Shown piece by piece: positions 55,477 to 63,653 of a stretch of DNA of 64,000 nt. Numbering within the stretch: position 1 is the first letter of the stretch; each line of letters starts with the position of its first letter. The stretch is from QHXN01 sp032162705 (lineage in GTDB: Bacteria > Acidobacteriota > Blastocatellia > Pyrinomonadales > Pyrinomonadaceae): positions 1 to 64,000 of the forward strand of contig JAVRON010000017.1 of NCBI GenBank assembly GCA_032162705.1, read 5' to 3'. A program made the translations under genes and the position numbers. The notes under the pieces were generated by a model. The model searched no databases. It was given only the letters and a program-made list of their open reading frames with translations, and had not been told where the DNA came from.

Positions 55477-56619
55477 ATGGGTTTCTCAACTACAGCAATT
55501 CACGCGGGGAACGAACCCGACCCGACGACGGGCGCGGTGACCGTTCCCATCTATCAGACCTCGACGTATGCGCAGGATGGTCTGGGCAAGCCTCGTAAGG
55601 GTTACGAGTACGCGCGGACGCAGAACCCGACGCGGCTCGCCGTCGAGCAGAACATAGCGGCGCTCGAAGGCGCGCGCTTCGGCTATGCGTTCGCGTCCGG
55701 GATGTCGGCGATTGACGCGACGCTCAGGCTCATTAAGTCGGGCGAGCACGTCGTCGTCTCTGACAATACCTACGGCGGCACGTTTCGCCTGTTCAGTCGC
55801 GTGCTCTCGAACTACGGCGTCGAGTTCTCTTACGTGGACACGACCGACGCGCTCAACGTCGAGGCCGCCATCCGTGAGAATACGAAGATGGTCTTCGTCG
55901 AGACGCCGACGAACCCCGTGATGATGGTCACAGACTTGAAGGCCGTCTCGGACGTGGCGCATCGGGCGGGCGCGCGCGTCGTGTGCGACAACACTTTTCT
56001 GTCGCCATACCTCCAACGCCCCATCGAGTTCGGCGTGGACATCGTGCTGCATTCGACGACGAAGTATCTGAACGGGCATTCCGATAGCGTGGGCGGTGTC
56101 GTGGTCTTGAACGACGAGCGGGATGCAGAGTGGCTCGCCTTTATCCAGAATAGCGTCGGAGCAATTCTGTCGCCGTTCGATTCGTGGCTCGTCCTGCGCG
56201 GCACGAAGACGCTCGCAGTCCGCATGGAGCAGCACGACGCGTCGGGACGAAAGGTCGCGGCCTTCCTCGAAGAGCACCCGAAGGTCTTGAAGCTCTACTA
56301 CCCCGGCTCGGTCTCGCACAAGCAGCATGAATTGGCGAAGCGACAGCAGAGAGGTTTCGGCGGGATGGTCGCCTTCGACGTAGGCTCGCTTGAAAACGCC
56401 GCCACTGTGCTAGAATCCGTCCGCCTCTGCACGCTGGCCGAGAGCCTCGGCGGGGTCGAGACGCTGATTTCACATCCGGCGACGATGACCCACGCCTCCG
56501 TTCTCCCGGAGACGCGCGCTCGGCTCGGCATCACCGGCGGGCTGGTGCGCATCTCGGTCGGACTCGAAGATACGGAAGACATCATCGCCGATCTCGATCA
56601 GGCACTTGAAAAACTATAG
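55477..56619 (+). CDS. Cystathionine gamma-lyase/gamma-synthase family PLP enzyme
   Basis: A 380-residue Cys/Met-metabolism PLP enzyme: the YEYARTQNPTR start region, FASGMSAIDATLRLI, VVCDNTFLSPYLQRPIEFGVDIVLHSTTKYLNGHSD with the Schiff-base lysine (HSTTKYLNGH), and C-terminal ETLISHPATMTHASV. Gamma-lyase, gamma-synthase and beta-lyase share these motifs and cannot be separated by eye. Pairing with the upstream cystathionine synthase-like gene favours gamma-lyase (cysteine formation). Confidence 0.92.
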   Translation: MGFSTTAIHAGNEPDPTTGAVTVPIYQTSTYAQDGLGKPRKGYEYARTQNPTRLAVEQNIAALEGARFGYAFASGMSAIDATLRLIKSGEHVVVSDNTYGGTFRLFSRVLSNYGVEFSYVDTTDALNVEAAIRENTKMVFVETPTNPVMMVTDLKAVSDVAHRAGARVVCDNTFLSPYLQRPIEFGVDIVLHSTTKYLNGHSDSVGGVVVLNDERDAEWLAFIQNSVGAILSPFDSWLVLRGTKTLAVRMEQHDASGRKVAAFLEEHPKVLKLYYPGSVSHKQHELAKRQQRGFGGMVAFDVGSLENAATVLESVRLCTLAESLGGVETLISHPATMTHASVLPETRARLGITGGLVRISVGLEDTEDIIADLDQALEKL

Positions 56620-56703
56620 TGATAAGTGATGAGTGATGAGTGATAAGTAAGATCAACTGTCATCACTCATCACTTATCACTCATCACTTATCACTCATCA
56701 CTT
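56619..56703. repeat. Heptad-repeat hairpin (AGTGATA/AGTGATG type), long array
   Basis: Four to five left-arm units (AGTGATA, AGTGATG x2, AGTGATA) are mirrored by five or more CATCACT/TATCACT units on the right. The array begins in the stop codon of the PLP enzyme and ends directly before the PP2C start codon, leaving no purine-rich ribosome-binding site for that gene. Confidence 0.9.
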
Positions 56704-57636
56704 ATGTTTGTAGAGCTTTTCGCCAAGACCAACATCGGCCGCGTCCGCTCGGGCAACGAGGACAATTTTCTCGTGCTCGACCTCGCCGCGCCTCAGGCAT
56801 GGACGGGCACGGACGATGAGGTTCCGCCCGAAGAGATGCGCCGCCTGGAGGTCGGGCCCAAAGGCATCGTCCTTGTCGTCTCGGACGGGATGGGCGGGGC
56901 GCTCGCCGGTGACGTGGCAAGCCGCATGGCGGTCGAGACGGTGCGCGACATGCTGACCGGCGGCGACGACGATGAGGGCGAGGCTGTCTGCGTCCCCGAC
57001 GCGCCGCTCGTCGATTGCCTGAAGAACGCGACCGACTATGCGAACTTCGCCATCCACCGCAAGAGCCAGGAAGACCCGCGCTGCTCTGGAATGGGTGCGA
57101 CCCTGACGGCTGCGGCCGTCGCGCCCGAAGGCGTCAGTCTCATACAGGTCGGCGACAGCCGCGGCTACGTCATCCGCGGCAGCCAGATCAAGCTCGCCAC
57201 TAAAGACCAGTCGCTTGTCCAACAGCTTGTCGATGTCGGCCAGATCAGCGAGCAGGAGGCCGAGACGCACATGTTCCGCAACGTCATCCTCCAGGCGCTC
57301 GGCGCGCAACCCGAATTGCAGCCCGTCACTGGAAGCGTGCGCGTCTCACGCGGCGACATCCTTCTGCTTTGCAGCGACGGCCTCTCGGGCAAGCTCCGCG
57401 GCGAAGACATGCTGCGTATCGTCACCTCCTCGAACGGCGACCTCGCGCGCGCCTGCGAGGCGCTTGTAGACGAGGCCAACGAGCGCGGCGGCGAGGACAA
57501 CATCACGGTCGTCCTCGCGCGTCTCACAGGCGACGACCTTCCCTCCCCTGACTCCGACCGCATCACGGTCGAGATGCCCGCCCCGGACGGCGACGACACC
57601 ATCGGACACGAAGAAGACACGACCGAAAGGCTATGA
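56704..57636 (+). CDS. PP2C-type Ser/Thr protein phosphatase
   Basis: A 310-residue PPM phosphatase: TNIGRVRSGNEDNFLVLDL, VVSDGMGGALAGDVAS (metal Asp), GMGATLTAAAV, VGDSRGYVIRG, LLLCSDGLSGKL and the final GGEDNITVVLARL supply the binuclear metal site and conserved motifs. It would reverse phosphorylation by PknB-like kinases, such as the one at 48582. No regulatory domain is attached. It overlaps the next gene by 4 bp (ATGA). Confidence 0.93.
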   Translation: MFVELFAKTNIGRVRSGNEDNFLVLDLAAPQAWTGTDDEVPPEEMRRLEVGPKGIVLVVSDGMGGALAGDVASRMAVETVRDMLTGGDDDEGEAVCVPDAPLVDCLKNATDYANFAIHRKSQEDPRCSGMGATLTAAAVAPEGVSLIQVGDSRGYVIRGSQIKLATKDQSLVQQLVDVGQISEQEAETHMFRNVILQALGAQPELQPVTGSVRVSRGDILLLCSDGLSGKLRGEDMLRIVTSSNGDLARACEALVDEANERGGEDNITVVLARLTGDDLPSPDSDRITVEMPAPDGDDTIGHEEDTTERL

Positions 57637-58382
57637 TGCAGCGCCTGCTCGCCTTCATTCTCGCGGGGCTTGCGCTCGTCCTTCTAGCCCTGGGTGCGGG
57701 CGAGGCGTTCGTCCAGCACAGGCAAGACGAGCGTGTCCGCGCCGCCACCGCCGAGGCGCTCGGCGGAGACACAAAAACCGACTTCGTCTCGAAGGTCACG
57801 ACGCTGCGCGACTACGTCCGCACGCACGTCAGGAACATTGAGTTCAGCGCGAAGGGTCGCCCCTTCCTCCGCAACACCGCGGCAGAGAGCTTGCAAACCG
57901 GCAAGGGTCGCTGTGGTGAAGCCTCGCGCGTCTTCATCAACATGGCGCTCTCCGCCGGCATCCCCGCGCAGAGGCTCTACCTCGATGGGAGTAAGGCACA
58001 CGTCGTCGCCGTGGTTCGAGACGAGAACGGTAACCGTCTCGTTGTCGATGCTACCGAACGGTACTACTTTCCCGACGTGGAGCCGTTCGATGGTCTGAAG
58101 CGACATCAGGAGTTTGACTCCTATTCGACTTTTAACTGGAGGCGACTGCTCGGCACTCTACGCAAGTTCCCCTCGAACTTTGTGAGCCTCGGGCCGCTCG
58201 TCTACATTCTCGAAAACCCGCACGCGCTCATCGCATGCCTCTGCTTCATCTCGTCCGCGACCTCGCTCCTGCTCGCGGCACTCATCAGGCGAAGACTTCC
58301 CCGTCGTCGTTCTCCAAACTCCAAAGAGAAATTTTCCGTGCCCGCGAGACTCGAAGGCGAAAGCGCCGAGGCGGGACTGTAA
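57633..58382 (+). CDS. Membrane-anchored transglutaminase-like protein
   Basis: A 249-residue protein: an N-terminal transmembrane helix (LLAFILAGLALVLLALGAG), then a transglutaminase-like domain with the full triad C94 (TGKGRCGEASRVF), H123 (GSKAHVVAVV) and D139 (LVVDATERY), and a second hydrophobic segment (about 205-222) before a basic tail. Bacterial members are often proteases or peptidoglycan/peptide-modifying enzymes. Translation is coupled to the PP2C phosphatase through ATGA, suggesting a joint signalling or envelope role, which is inference. Confidence 0.82.
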   Translation: MMQRLLAFILAGLALVLLALGAGEAFVQHRQDERVRAATAEALGGDTKTDFVSKVTTLRDYVRTHVRNIEFSAKGRPFLRNTAAESLQTGKGRCGEASRVFINMALSAGIPAQRLYLDGSKAHVVAVVRDENGNRLVVDATERYYFPDVEPFDGLKRHQEFDSYSTFNWRRLLGTLRKFPSNFVSLGPLVYILENPHALIACLCFISSATSLLLAALIRRRLPRRRSPNSKEKFSVPARLEGESAEAGL

Positions 58383-58461
58383 GAGATTTTTGAGTGGGAC
58401 TGTGGAGTCTTCCGCAAGGGGCTTTTCTGAACAGTTCTTTAAAGGCGAACTCTCAAGTCCT

Positions 58462-58959
58462 TCATTCGCCTTCGGGCAGTTCGCGTGCGCGCCAGTCAGG
58501 CAGCGTGTCCGCACGGCGGACGTAGATCGAGGCTCCTTGCAGACGCTCGACGACGACACGGTCGCCCGCTTCGAGCGGCGGCTCGCCCTCCGCCGGATAG
58601 GCCGTCCAGATCGAGCCGAAGACCTTGACCGCGCCTTCATTCAAAGCGCCCTGGCTCGACGTGACGACCGTCCCCACCTGCCCCGGCATCGACGCCGCGC
58701 CCATCCTTATTCCGTCCGGCTCGTCTCTGCCCGTGAAGTATTTGACGAAGATCGTGCGGGAGAGCGCCGTCAGTATCGACGAGATCGAGATGAAGAGGAG
58801 GAACTGTGCGGGGAAGGTCGCGCCGAGGAAGCTTGAGAGCGCGGCGACGAGCGCGCCGACGCCGAACCAGAGCAGCACGAAGCCGGGCGTGAAGACCTCC
58901 GCGATGATGAGAATCACGCCGAGTATCGTCCATAAAATCCAGATCAGGTCTTCGCTCAT
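58462..58959 (-). CDS. NfeD-family membrane protein (short form)
   Basis: A 165-residue protein with two to three N-terminal helices (IWILWTILGVILIIAEVFTPGFVLLWFGVGALVAALSSFLG...FLLFISISSILTALS) and a C-terminal OB-fold (GQVGTVVTSSQGALNEGAVKVFGSIWTA then GDRVVVERLQGASIYVRR). This is the short NfeD type without a ClpP-like protease domain. Such proteins normally partner with a SPFH/stomatin-like protein, which is not in this window. It is 35 bp downstream of the proline dehydrogenase gene. Confidence 0.9.
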   Translation of the reverse strand: MSEDLIWILWTILGVILIIAEVFTPGFVLLWFGVGALVAALSSFLGATFPAQFLLFISISSILTALSRTIFVKYFTGRDEPDGIRMGAASMPGQVGTVVTSSQGALNEGAVKVFGSIWTAYPAEGEPPLEAGDRVVVERLQGASIYVRRADTLPDWRARELPEGE

Positions 58960-58994
58960 CTGCTGTCGCTCTAGCCCTTGAATCTAATGTGGCT

Positions 58995-59915
58995 CTAACC
59001 CTTGAAAAAGTTCTTCAGCACGAACCAGACGTTGGCCGGGCGCTCGGCCAGCCGACGCATAAAGTACGGATACCAGGTCTTCCCGTAGGGCACGTAGACG
59101 CGCACGTTGTAGCCCTCGCGCGCCAGTGCCTCCTGCAAGTCTCGCCGCACGCCGTAGAGCATCTGAAACTCGAACCGCTCCTTCGCGATGCCGGCCTCGC
59201 GCGCGTACTCTTTAGTGGCCGCGATCATCCGTTCGTCGTGCGTGGCGATGCCGTGGTAGACACCGCTTGCGAGCAGGAGCTTCATACAACGCACGTAGTT
59301 TTCGTCAACGTCCTTCTTATCCGGAAAGGCGACCTCCGGCGGTTCGTTGTACGCGCCCTTACAGAGCCGTATGCGCACCGGTGTTTTGAGGATGTCCTCA
59401 ACGTCCGCGTATGTGCGGCGCAGGTACGACTGAAGGACAATGCCTACGGTGTCGAGGTCGAACTCGGCGCGCAGCCGCTTGAAGATGTCGAGCGTGACCT
59501 GCGTGACGGCGGACTGCTCCATGTCGATGCGAACGAAGTTGCGTCGGCGAGCCGCCTCTTCGACGACCGCGCGCGCGTTGCGGTAGGTCAGCTCCGGGTC
59601 GATTGCGAGTCCGAACTGCGTAAGCTTGATCGACACGTTCGACTTGATCCCCGTCTCGTCTATCGCGGCGAGGATTTGCTTGTACTCTCGCACCTCACCT
59701 TCGGTCTCCGCGGCGTTCGTGACCCCTTCGTTCAGGTGGTCGAAGGTGGCCGTGCAGCCGATTCGGTTGAGGTCGCGGATGGCCTCGACGGTGGTCTGGA
59801 TGTCCTCGCCCGCGACGAAGCGCGTGGTCATCTTCTTGAAGGGCTTGAAGCGCGTGGCGAAGTCTTTCAGACCTTCCTGACGCGCGAGATAAAGAAGTGT
59901 GCTCCTGGCAACCAT
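58995..59915 (-). CDS. Proline dehydrogenase (monofunctional)
   Basis: A 306-residue FAD-dependent ProDH barrel. The segments KLTQFGLAIDP, FVRIDMEQSAVTQ, VGIVLQSYLRRTYADVEDIL, RIRLCKGAYNEPP, YHGIATHDERMI and the C-terminal FEFQMLYGVRRDLQ...VPYGKTWYPYFMRRLAERPAN carry the conserved substrate- and flavin-binding residues. It oxidises proline to pyrroline-5-carboxylate at the membrane. No P5C dehydrogenase domain is attached. Confidence 0.95.
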   Translation of the reverse strand: MVARSTLLYLARQEGLKDFATRFKPFKKMTTRFVAGEDIQTTVEAIRDLNRIGCTATFDHLNEGVTNAAETEGEVREYKQILAAIDETGIKSNVSIKLTQFGLAIDPELTYRNARAVVEEAARRRNFVRIDMEQSAVTQVTLDIFKRLRAEFDLDTVGIVLQSYLRRTYADVEDILKTPVRIRLCKGAYNEPPEVAFPDKKDVDENYVRCMKLLLASGVYHGIATHDERMIAATKEYAREAGIAKERFEFQMLYGVRRDLQEALAREGYNVRVYVPYGKTWYPYFMRRLAERPANVWFVLKNFFKG

Positions 59916-60048
59916 CGTTTCGTCCGTTCGTCCTTATCTCTGGATTAACTTTCTGCAAATTTCAAGAGCCGCCGCCGCTGTGATATGCTCACCGCGTTTT
60001 TCCCACATGCACTGCTGCTGCCGACAATGACTGGAGACCACACGACGC

Positions 60049-60381
60049 TTGCGCTGGAAGCTGCTCATCGCCACCTCGCTGCTCGCCGCCGCCGCGAGCG
60101 CTGGAGTCTGTTTCGCAGTCGCGCACTACCTGCTCGCGCCCGCAACCCGCCTCTCCGCGCCCGGATGGGTCGCCGCCCTGACGCTGGTCGTCCCGCTCGG
60201 AGCGATCACATATGCAAGCATCTTCGTCTATCGCCACACGGCGCGGCGGCGCGCGATCCAGGCTGCGGCCACGGCACTGCTCTCCATCCTGCTCACACTA
60301 ACGGCGCTGACGCTCTACTCCATCCTCGCCCGAAGACCCGCACGCGAATTCTTCCCCGCTCCCCCAACCAAAACAACTTGA
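60049..60381 (+). CDS. Small membrane protein of unknown function
   Basis: A 110-residue protein from a TTG start (a CTG at 60031 is also possible; the stop at 60028 limits any longer form). Three hydrophobic helices (about 5-25, 40-62 and 72-92) and a basic loop HTARRRAIQ are visible. GGAG lies about 12 bp before the TTG. No family recognised; codon-position GC bias supports coding. Confidence 0.55.
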   Translation: MRWKLLIATSLLAAAASAGVCFAVAHYLLAPATRLSAPGWVAALTLVVPLGAITYASIFVYRHTARRRAIQAAATALLSILLTLTALTLYSILARRPAREFFPAPPTKTT

Positions 60382-60734
60382 AAGAATTCATCCCAGCATA
60401 TGTAACACGCCGTCCGACGCGCAAGTTGAGAGAAGTGTTGAGTGATGAATGATGATTGATGAATATACTGCGGCTTGCCTTTAATTCATCATTCATCATC
60501 CAACACTTCCCTTCAGCCCGATCTTGCCCCGGACGTGCCTTGAGCGCGTCGATGATGAAGCGGGCGTGCTCGTCGATGATTCTTCTGTACTTATATCACG
60601 CCCGCTAGTTTCTCACGCCGCGCTGGAGCTTTCAAAGACGCCTGCCCCGGCGTGTGCGCGCGCAGAAGCCCGCTTGCCGCCCCCCTACCCTTCAATTACA
60701 ATACTGCTGCGTCTCACAAGCCGGCGTATTCGTG
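60382..60734. other. Intergenic region before the heme cluster
   Basis: 353 bp without a convincing gene. It contains the heptad hairpin at 60432-60509 and then about 220 bp leading to the CcsA/HemX-like gene, where the heme cluster promoter should be; I see no strong consensus. Confidence 0.55.
60432..60509. repeat. Heptad-repeat hairpin (ATGATGA type)
   Basis: GAAGTGTTGAGTGATGAATG and following 7-bp units are mirrored by ATTCATCATTCATCATCCAA then CACTTC, imperfect over about 26 bp around a short loop. Confidence 0.8.
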
Positions 60735-61550
60735 ATGAAACCATTTCTGTACGCGGCCCTGGCCGGTTACGTCATCGCCGCCATCCATGCCATCCTGGCG
60801 TTCGTCAACAAGCGCCGCTCCGCCGAGCGAATCACTTTCTATTCGGTCATCTGCGGGTTCGCGGCACACACCGGCTCGATCATCTTCGACTGGGCGCGCG
60901 ACGGCCACTACCCGCTCTTCAGCACCCCCGAAGCGCTCTCTTTCCTGGCATGGACGCTCGTCGTGGCCTTCGGGCTTGTCACGTATCGCTATCCTTTGCG
61001 AGCACTCGGAGCACTACTTTTGCCGGTCGTCACGCTGCTCGTTCTGGCGTCACAACTCGTCAGCGTCAATCCGAACAAAGTCCCAAGCAGCGTCATCGAC
61101 GGCAACGGCGCGTGGCTCTTCCCCGTCCACGTGACTCTGCTCATCTTCGGCTATGCCTCGTTCTTCGTCGCCTTCTCCGCGAGCGTGATGTACCTGTGGC
61201 AGGAGCGCGAGCTTCGACTGAAGAAGTTCAGCGCCATTTTCCATCGCCTGCCGTCGCTTTCGACTGTTGACGATGTCGCTTCGACCGCGGCCAGCGTCGG
61301 CTTCACACTGCTCACGCTCGGCATGGTCACGGGCATCATCTGGTCGCGCGCGCGCAGCGTCCGTATGTTTCATAACGACCCCACCGAGTTCTTCGCGCTG
61401 CTCACGTGGGTCGTCTACCTGACGCTTCTGCACTATCGCGTCGAGTGGCGCGGGCGCAAGGCGGCCTGGCTCGGCGTCGCGGGCTTCACGCTCGTCCTCT
61501 GCACCTTCGCGGGCGCTGTCATGCTCGGCGGCTTCCACGTCTTCGGATAG
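60735..61550 (+). CDS. CcsA/HemX-like cytochrome c assembly family membrane protein
   Basis: A 271-residue protein with eight predicted helices. Features include FAAHTGSIIFDWARDGHYPLFSTPEALSFLAW near the start, LFPVHVTLLIFGYASFFVAFSASVMYLW in the middle and ALLTWVVYLTLLHYRVEWRGRKAAWLGVAGF at the end. These fit the CcsA/CcmC/HemX superfamily, but the tryptophan-rich WWD segment is degenerate (SVRMFHNDPTEFFALLTW). HemX, which affects glutamyl-tRNA reductase levels in Bacillus, is encoded beside hemA; the same neighbourhood here supports a HemX-like role. I start at MKPFLYAAL. Confidence 0.85.
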   Translation: MKPFLYAALAGYVIAAIHAILAFVNKRRSAERITFYSVICGFAAHTGSIIFDWARDGHYPLFSTPEALSFLAWTLVVAFGLVTYRYPLRALGALLLPVVTLLVLASQLVSVNPNKVPSSVIDGNGAWLFPVHVTLLIFGYASFFVAFSASVMYLWQERELRLKKFSAIFHRLPSLSTVDDVASTAASVGFTLLTLGMVTGIIWSRARSVRMFHNDPTEFFALLTWVVYLTLLHYRVEWRGRKAAWLGVAGFTLVLCTFAGAVMLGGFHVFG

Positions 61551-61598
61551 AAATTTGAGCGGAACTCCGCCAGGTTCCATTTTTCAGGAGGTTTGAAA

Positions 61599-62150
61599 AT
61601 GACTAATGAAGAGATGGAACGGGCAATCGATTTTCTGCTCAAGAATCAGGCCAAGTTCGATGTTCGACTTGAGCAAACCAACGAACAAGGCGCGCGAACC
61701 GATGAACGAGTATCCCGACTCGCAGACCAGGTCGCACAACTCGCTATCCGTGTCGAACAACTCACTGACCATCTCAACTCTTTCGCCGACACACAGGCGA
61801 ACATCATGCGCGTGATGACCCGTACCTTCGAGGCGCAAGAGCGGATCAACGAGTCTTTGCGCACAACGCTAACTAAACTGGACACAAAGCAAGAGCGAAT
61901 GGAAGAGTCGCAAATGCAGATCAACGAATCGCTGCGGGCGGCGCTCAGTGGTTTAGCCGTCCAACAGAAACAAAAGGAAGAGTCACAGGTATACATCAAC
62001 GAATCATTGCGGGCTGCCATGGACGAGCTTGCGACCAAACAATCCCGGACAGAAGACGCGCTGACGCGTCTGGCGGAGTCGCAGATATACACGGATCGTC
62101 GGCTGAACGCGCTGATAAAAGTCGTGGAGGACGGGCGCAACGGTCAGTAA
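61599..62150 (+). CDS. Coiled-coil protein with internal repeats, between hemX-like gene and hemA
   Basis: A 183-residue, almost fully helical hydrophilic protein with continuous heptads and no membrane segment. An imperfect repeat of about 29 residues recurs (EESQMQINESLRAALSGLA, EESQVYINESLRAAMDELA, and earlier QERINESLRTTLTKLD). The start has a perfect AGGAGG 7 bp upstream. It resembles the many low-complexity coiled-coil proteins of unknown role; no domain can be named. Its place inside a heme biosynthesis cluster is unexpected. Confidence 0.8.
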   Translation: MTNEEMERAIDFLLKNQAKFDVRLEQTNEQGARTDERVSRLADQVAQLAIRVEQLTDHLNSFADTQANIMRVMTRTFEAQERINESLRTTLTKLDTKQERMEESQMQINESLRAALSGLAVQQKQKEESQVYINESLRAAMDELATKQSRTEDALTRLAESQIYTDRRLNALIKVVEDGRNGQ

Positions 62151-62265
62151 GGGTAGTTTTGTTTGAAGGAGTCGAGAGCGAAGCCTTCCCTGAAACTTTC
62201 GACGCGAACCAATCGCGGAAGAGGTAAAGCGATCTGTTCGCAGGCTTAACGGATTCTCGCAAGTC

Positions 62266-63546
62266 ATGTCAATCGTACTCGTCGGACTCAACCACAAGAC
62301 TGCACCCGTGGAGGTGCGTGAACGCCTGTCGTTCAGCGACGAGGCGTGCGCCGAGAGTCTGCACATGCTGGTGGACGGCGAGGTCGTGCGCGAGGGGTTG
62401 ATCGTCTCGACGTGCAACCGTGTGGAGATTCTAGCAACTTCGTCGGGGCAGATGGACGTTGAGGCCGTCGGGCGGCTGAGTCAATTCTTGAGCAGCGTGC
62501 GCTCCGTTCCCTTCGAGCTTTTCCGCGGCCACCTCTACACACACGCCGACGAGGCCGCCGTGCGCCACGTCTTCCGCGTCACCTCTTCGCTCGACTCGAT
62601 GGTCGTCGGCGAGCCGCAAGTGATCGGACAGGTGCGCCGCGCCTACTCGCTCGCCGTTGAGGCAGGCACCGCCGGTCGTGTCCTGCACAAGCTCGTCCAT
62701 TCGGCGCTACGCGTCGCCAAGCGCGTCCGCAACGAGACGGGCATCGCCGCCGCCGCCGTCTCGATCAGTTTCACGGCGGTCGAGCTGGGGAGAAAGATTT
62801 TCGGCTCGCTCAAGGGTGCGACCGTGCTGCTGGTCGGCGCGGGCGAGATGGCCGAACTGGCCGCTCAGCACCTCGCCGGTGCGGGCGCGGCGCGTGTCCT
62901 CGTCACGAACCGCACTTACGAGATGGCGCAGCAGCTCGCCATCAAGTTCGGCGGTGAGGCCGTCGAGTTCGACGCGCTCGAAGAGTACCTGGCGCAGGCA
63001 GACATCATTATCTGTTCGACGGGCGCGCGCGAGTATGTCATCACGCCGGAGATGGCCGAGCGGGCGCGTGCCTCTCGGCGCAACCGCCCCGCCTTCTTCA
63101 TCGACATCAGTGTGCCGCGCAACGTAGACCCGGCCGTGGCGAAGCTCTCAAACCTTTTCGTCTTCGACATTGACGACCTCCAGGCGGTTGTCGCCTCGAA
63201 CATACGCGAGCGCGAGCGCGAGGCCGAGCGGGCCGAGCTGATCGTCGAATCCGAGGTGTTGCAGTTCCAACAGGCTCTGCGCGATCTCGACATCGGGCCT
63301 GCGGTCGGCGCGCTCAGGGAAAAGCTCCGTCGCATCGCACAGGAGGAGTTCGCGCGCCAGCGCAGCCGGCTCGGAACCCTTACGCCAGAACAGGAACAGG
63401 CTATCGAGGCGATGCTCATGTCCGCCGTCAACAAGATTTCCCATCCCGTCATACACCGCATGCGCCGCTCCTACGACAAAGGCGCGGATGAAGAGGTGCA
63501 GGCGTGGCGCGATATCTTCGGTCTGGAGGAAGAAGACAGAGGTTAG
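62266..63546 (+). CDS. hemA: Glutamyl-tRNA reductase
   Basis: A 426-residue enzyme: GLNHKTAPVEVRERLSF at the start, the catalytic cysteine in LIVSTCNRVEI, LDSMVVGEPQVIGQVRRAY, the NADPH motif VLLVGAGEMAELAAQHL, the RNRPAFFIDISVPRNVDP segment, and the C-terminal dimerisation helix. It commits glutamyl-tRNA to tetrapyrrole synthesis by the C5 pathway. It is followed by hemC after a perfect inverted repeat that includes its stop codon. Confidence 0.97.
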   Translation: MSIVLVGLNHKTAPVEVRERLSFSDEACAESLHMLVDGEVVREGLIVSTCNRVEILATSSGQMDVEAVGRLSQFLSSVRSVPFELFRGHLYTHADEAAVRHVFRVTSSLDSMVVGEPQVIGQVRRAYSLAVEAGTAGRVLHKLVHSALRVAKRVRNETGIAAAAVSISFTAVELGRKIFGSLKGATVLLVGAGEMAELAAQHLAGAGAARVLVTNRTYEMAQQLAIKFGGEAVEFDALEEYLAQADIIICSTGAREYVITPEMAERARASRRNRPAFFIDISVPRNVDPAVAKLSNLFVFDIDDLQAVVASNIREREREAERAELIVESEVLQFQQALRDLDIGPAVGALREKLRRIAQEEFARQRSRLGTLTPEQEQAIEAMLMSAVNKISHPVIHRMRRSYDKGADEEVQAWRDIFGLEEEDRG

Positions 63547-63645
63547 AGGTCGGAGGTCAGAGGTCAGTGAAGAAGCGTTCTTCGCGACCAGTCCAAAGTC
63601 TCCTGACGAGAACTTTAACTGACCTCTGACCTCCGACCTCTAACC
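63541..63645. repeat. Perfect 28-bp heptad-repeat hairpin between hemA and hemC
   Basis: GGTTAGAGGTCGGAGGTCAG (continuing AGGTCAGT) at 63541-63568 and its exact 28-bp complement at 63618-63645. Units are AGAGGTC/GGAGGTC. The left arm contains the hemA stop codon and the right arm ends 8 bp before the hemC ATG, so folding could hide the hemC ribosome-binding site. Confidence 0.92.
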
Positions 63646-63653
63646 TCTCATTT

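Noticed and set aside
56619..56703. Regular short repeats that could suggest a CRISPR array
   Set aside because: The units are 7 bp with no unique spacers and form a mirrored dyad; no cas genes are in the window.
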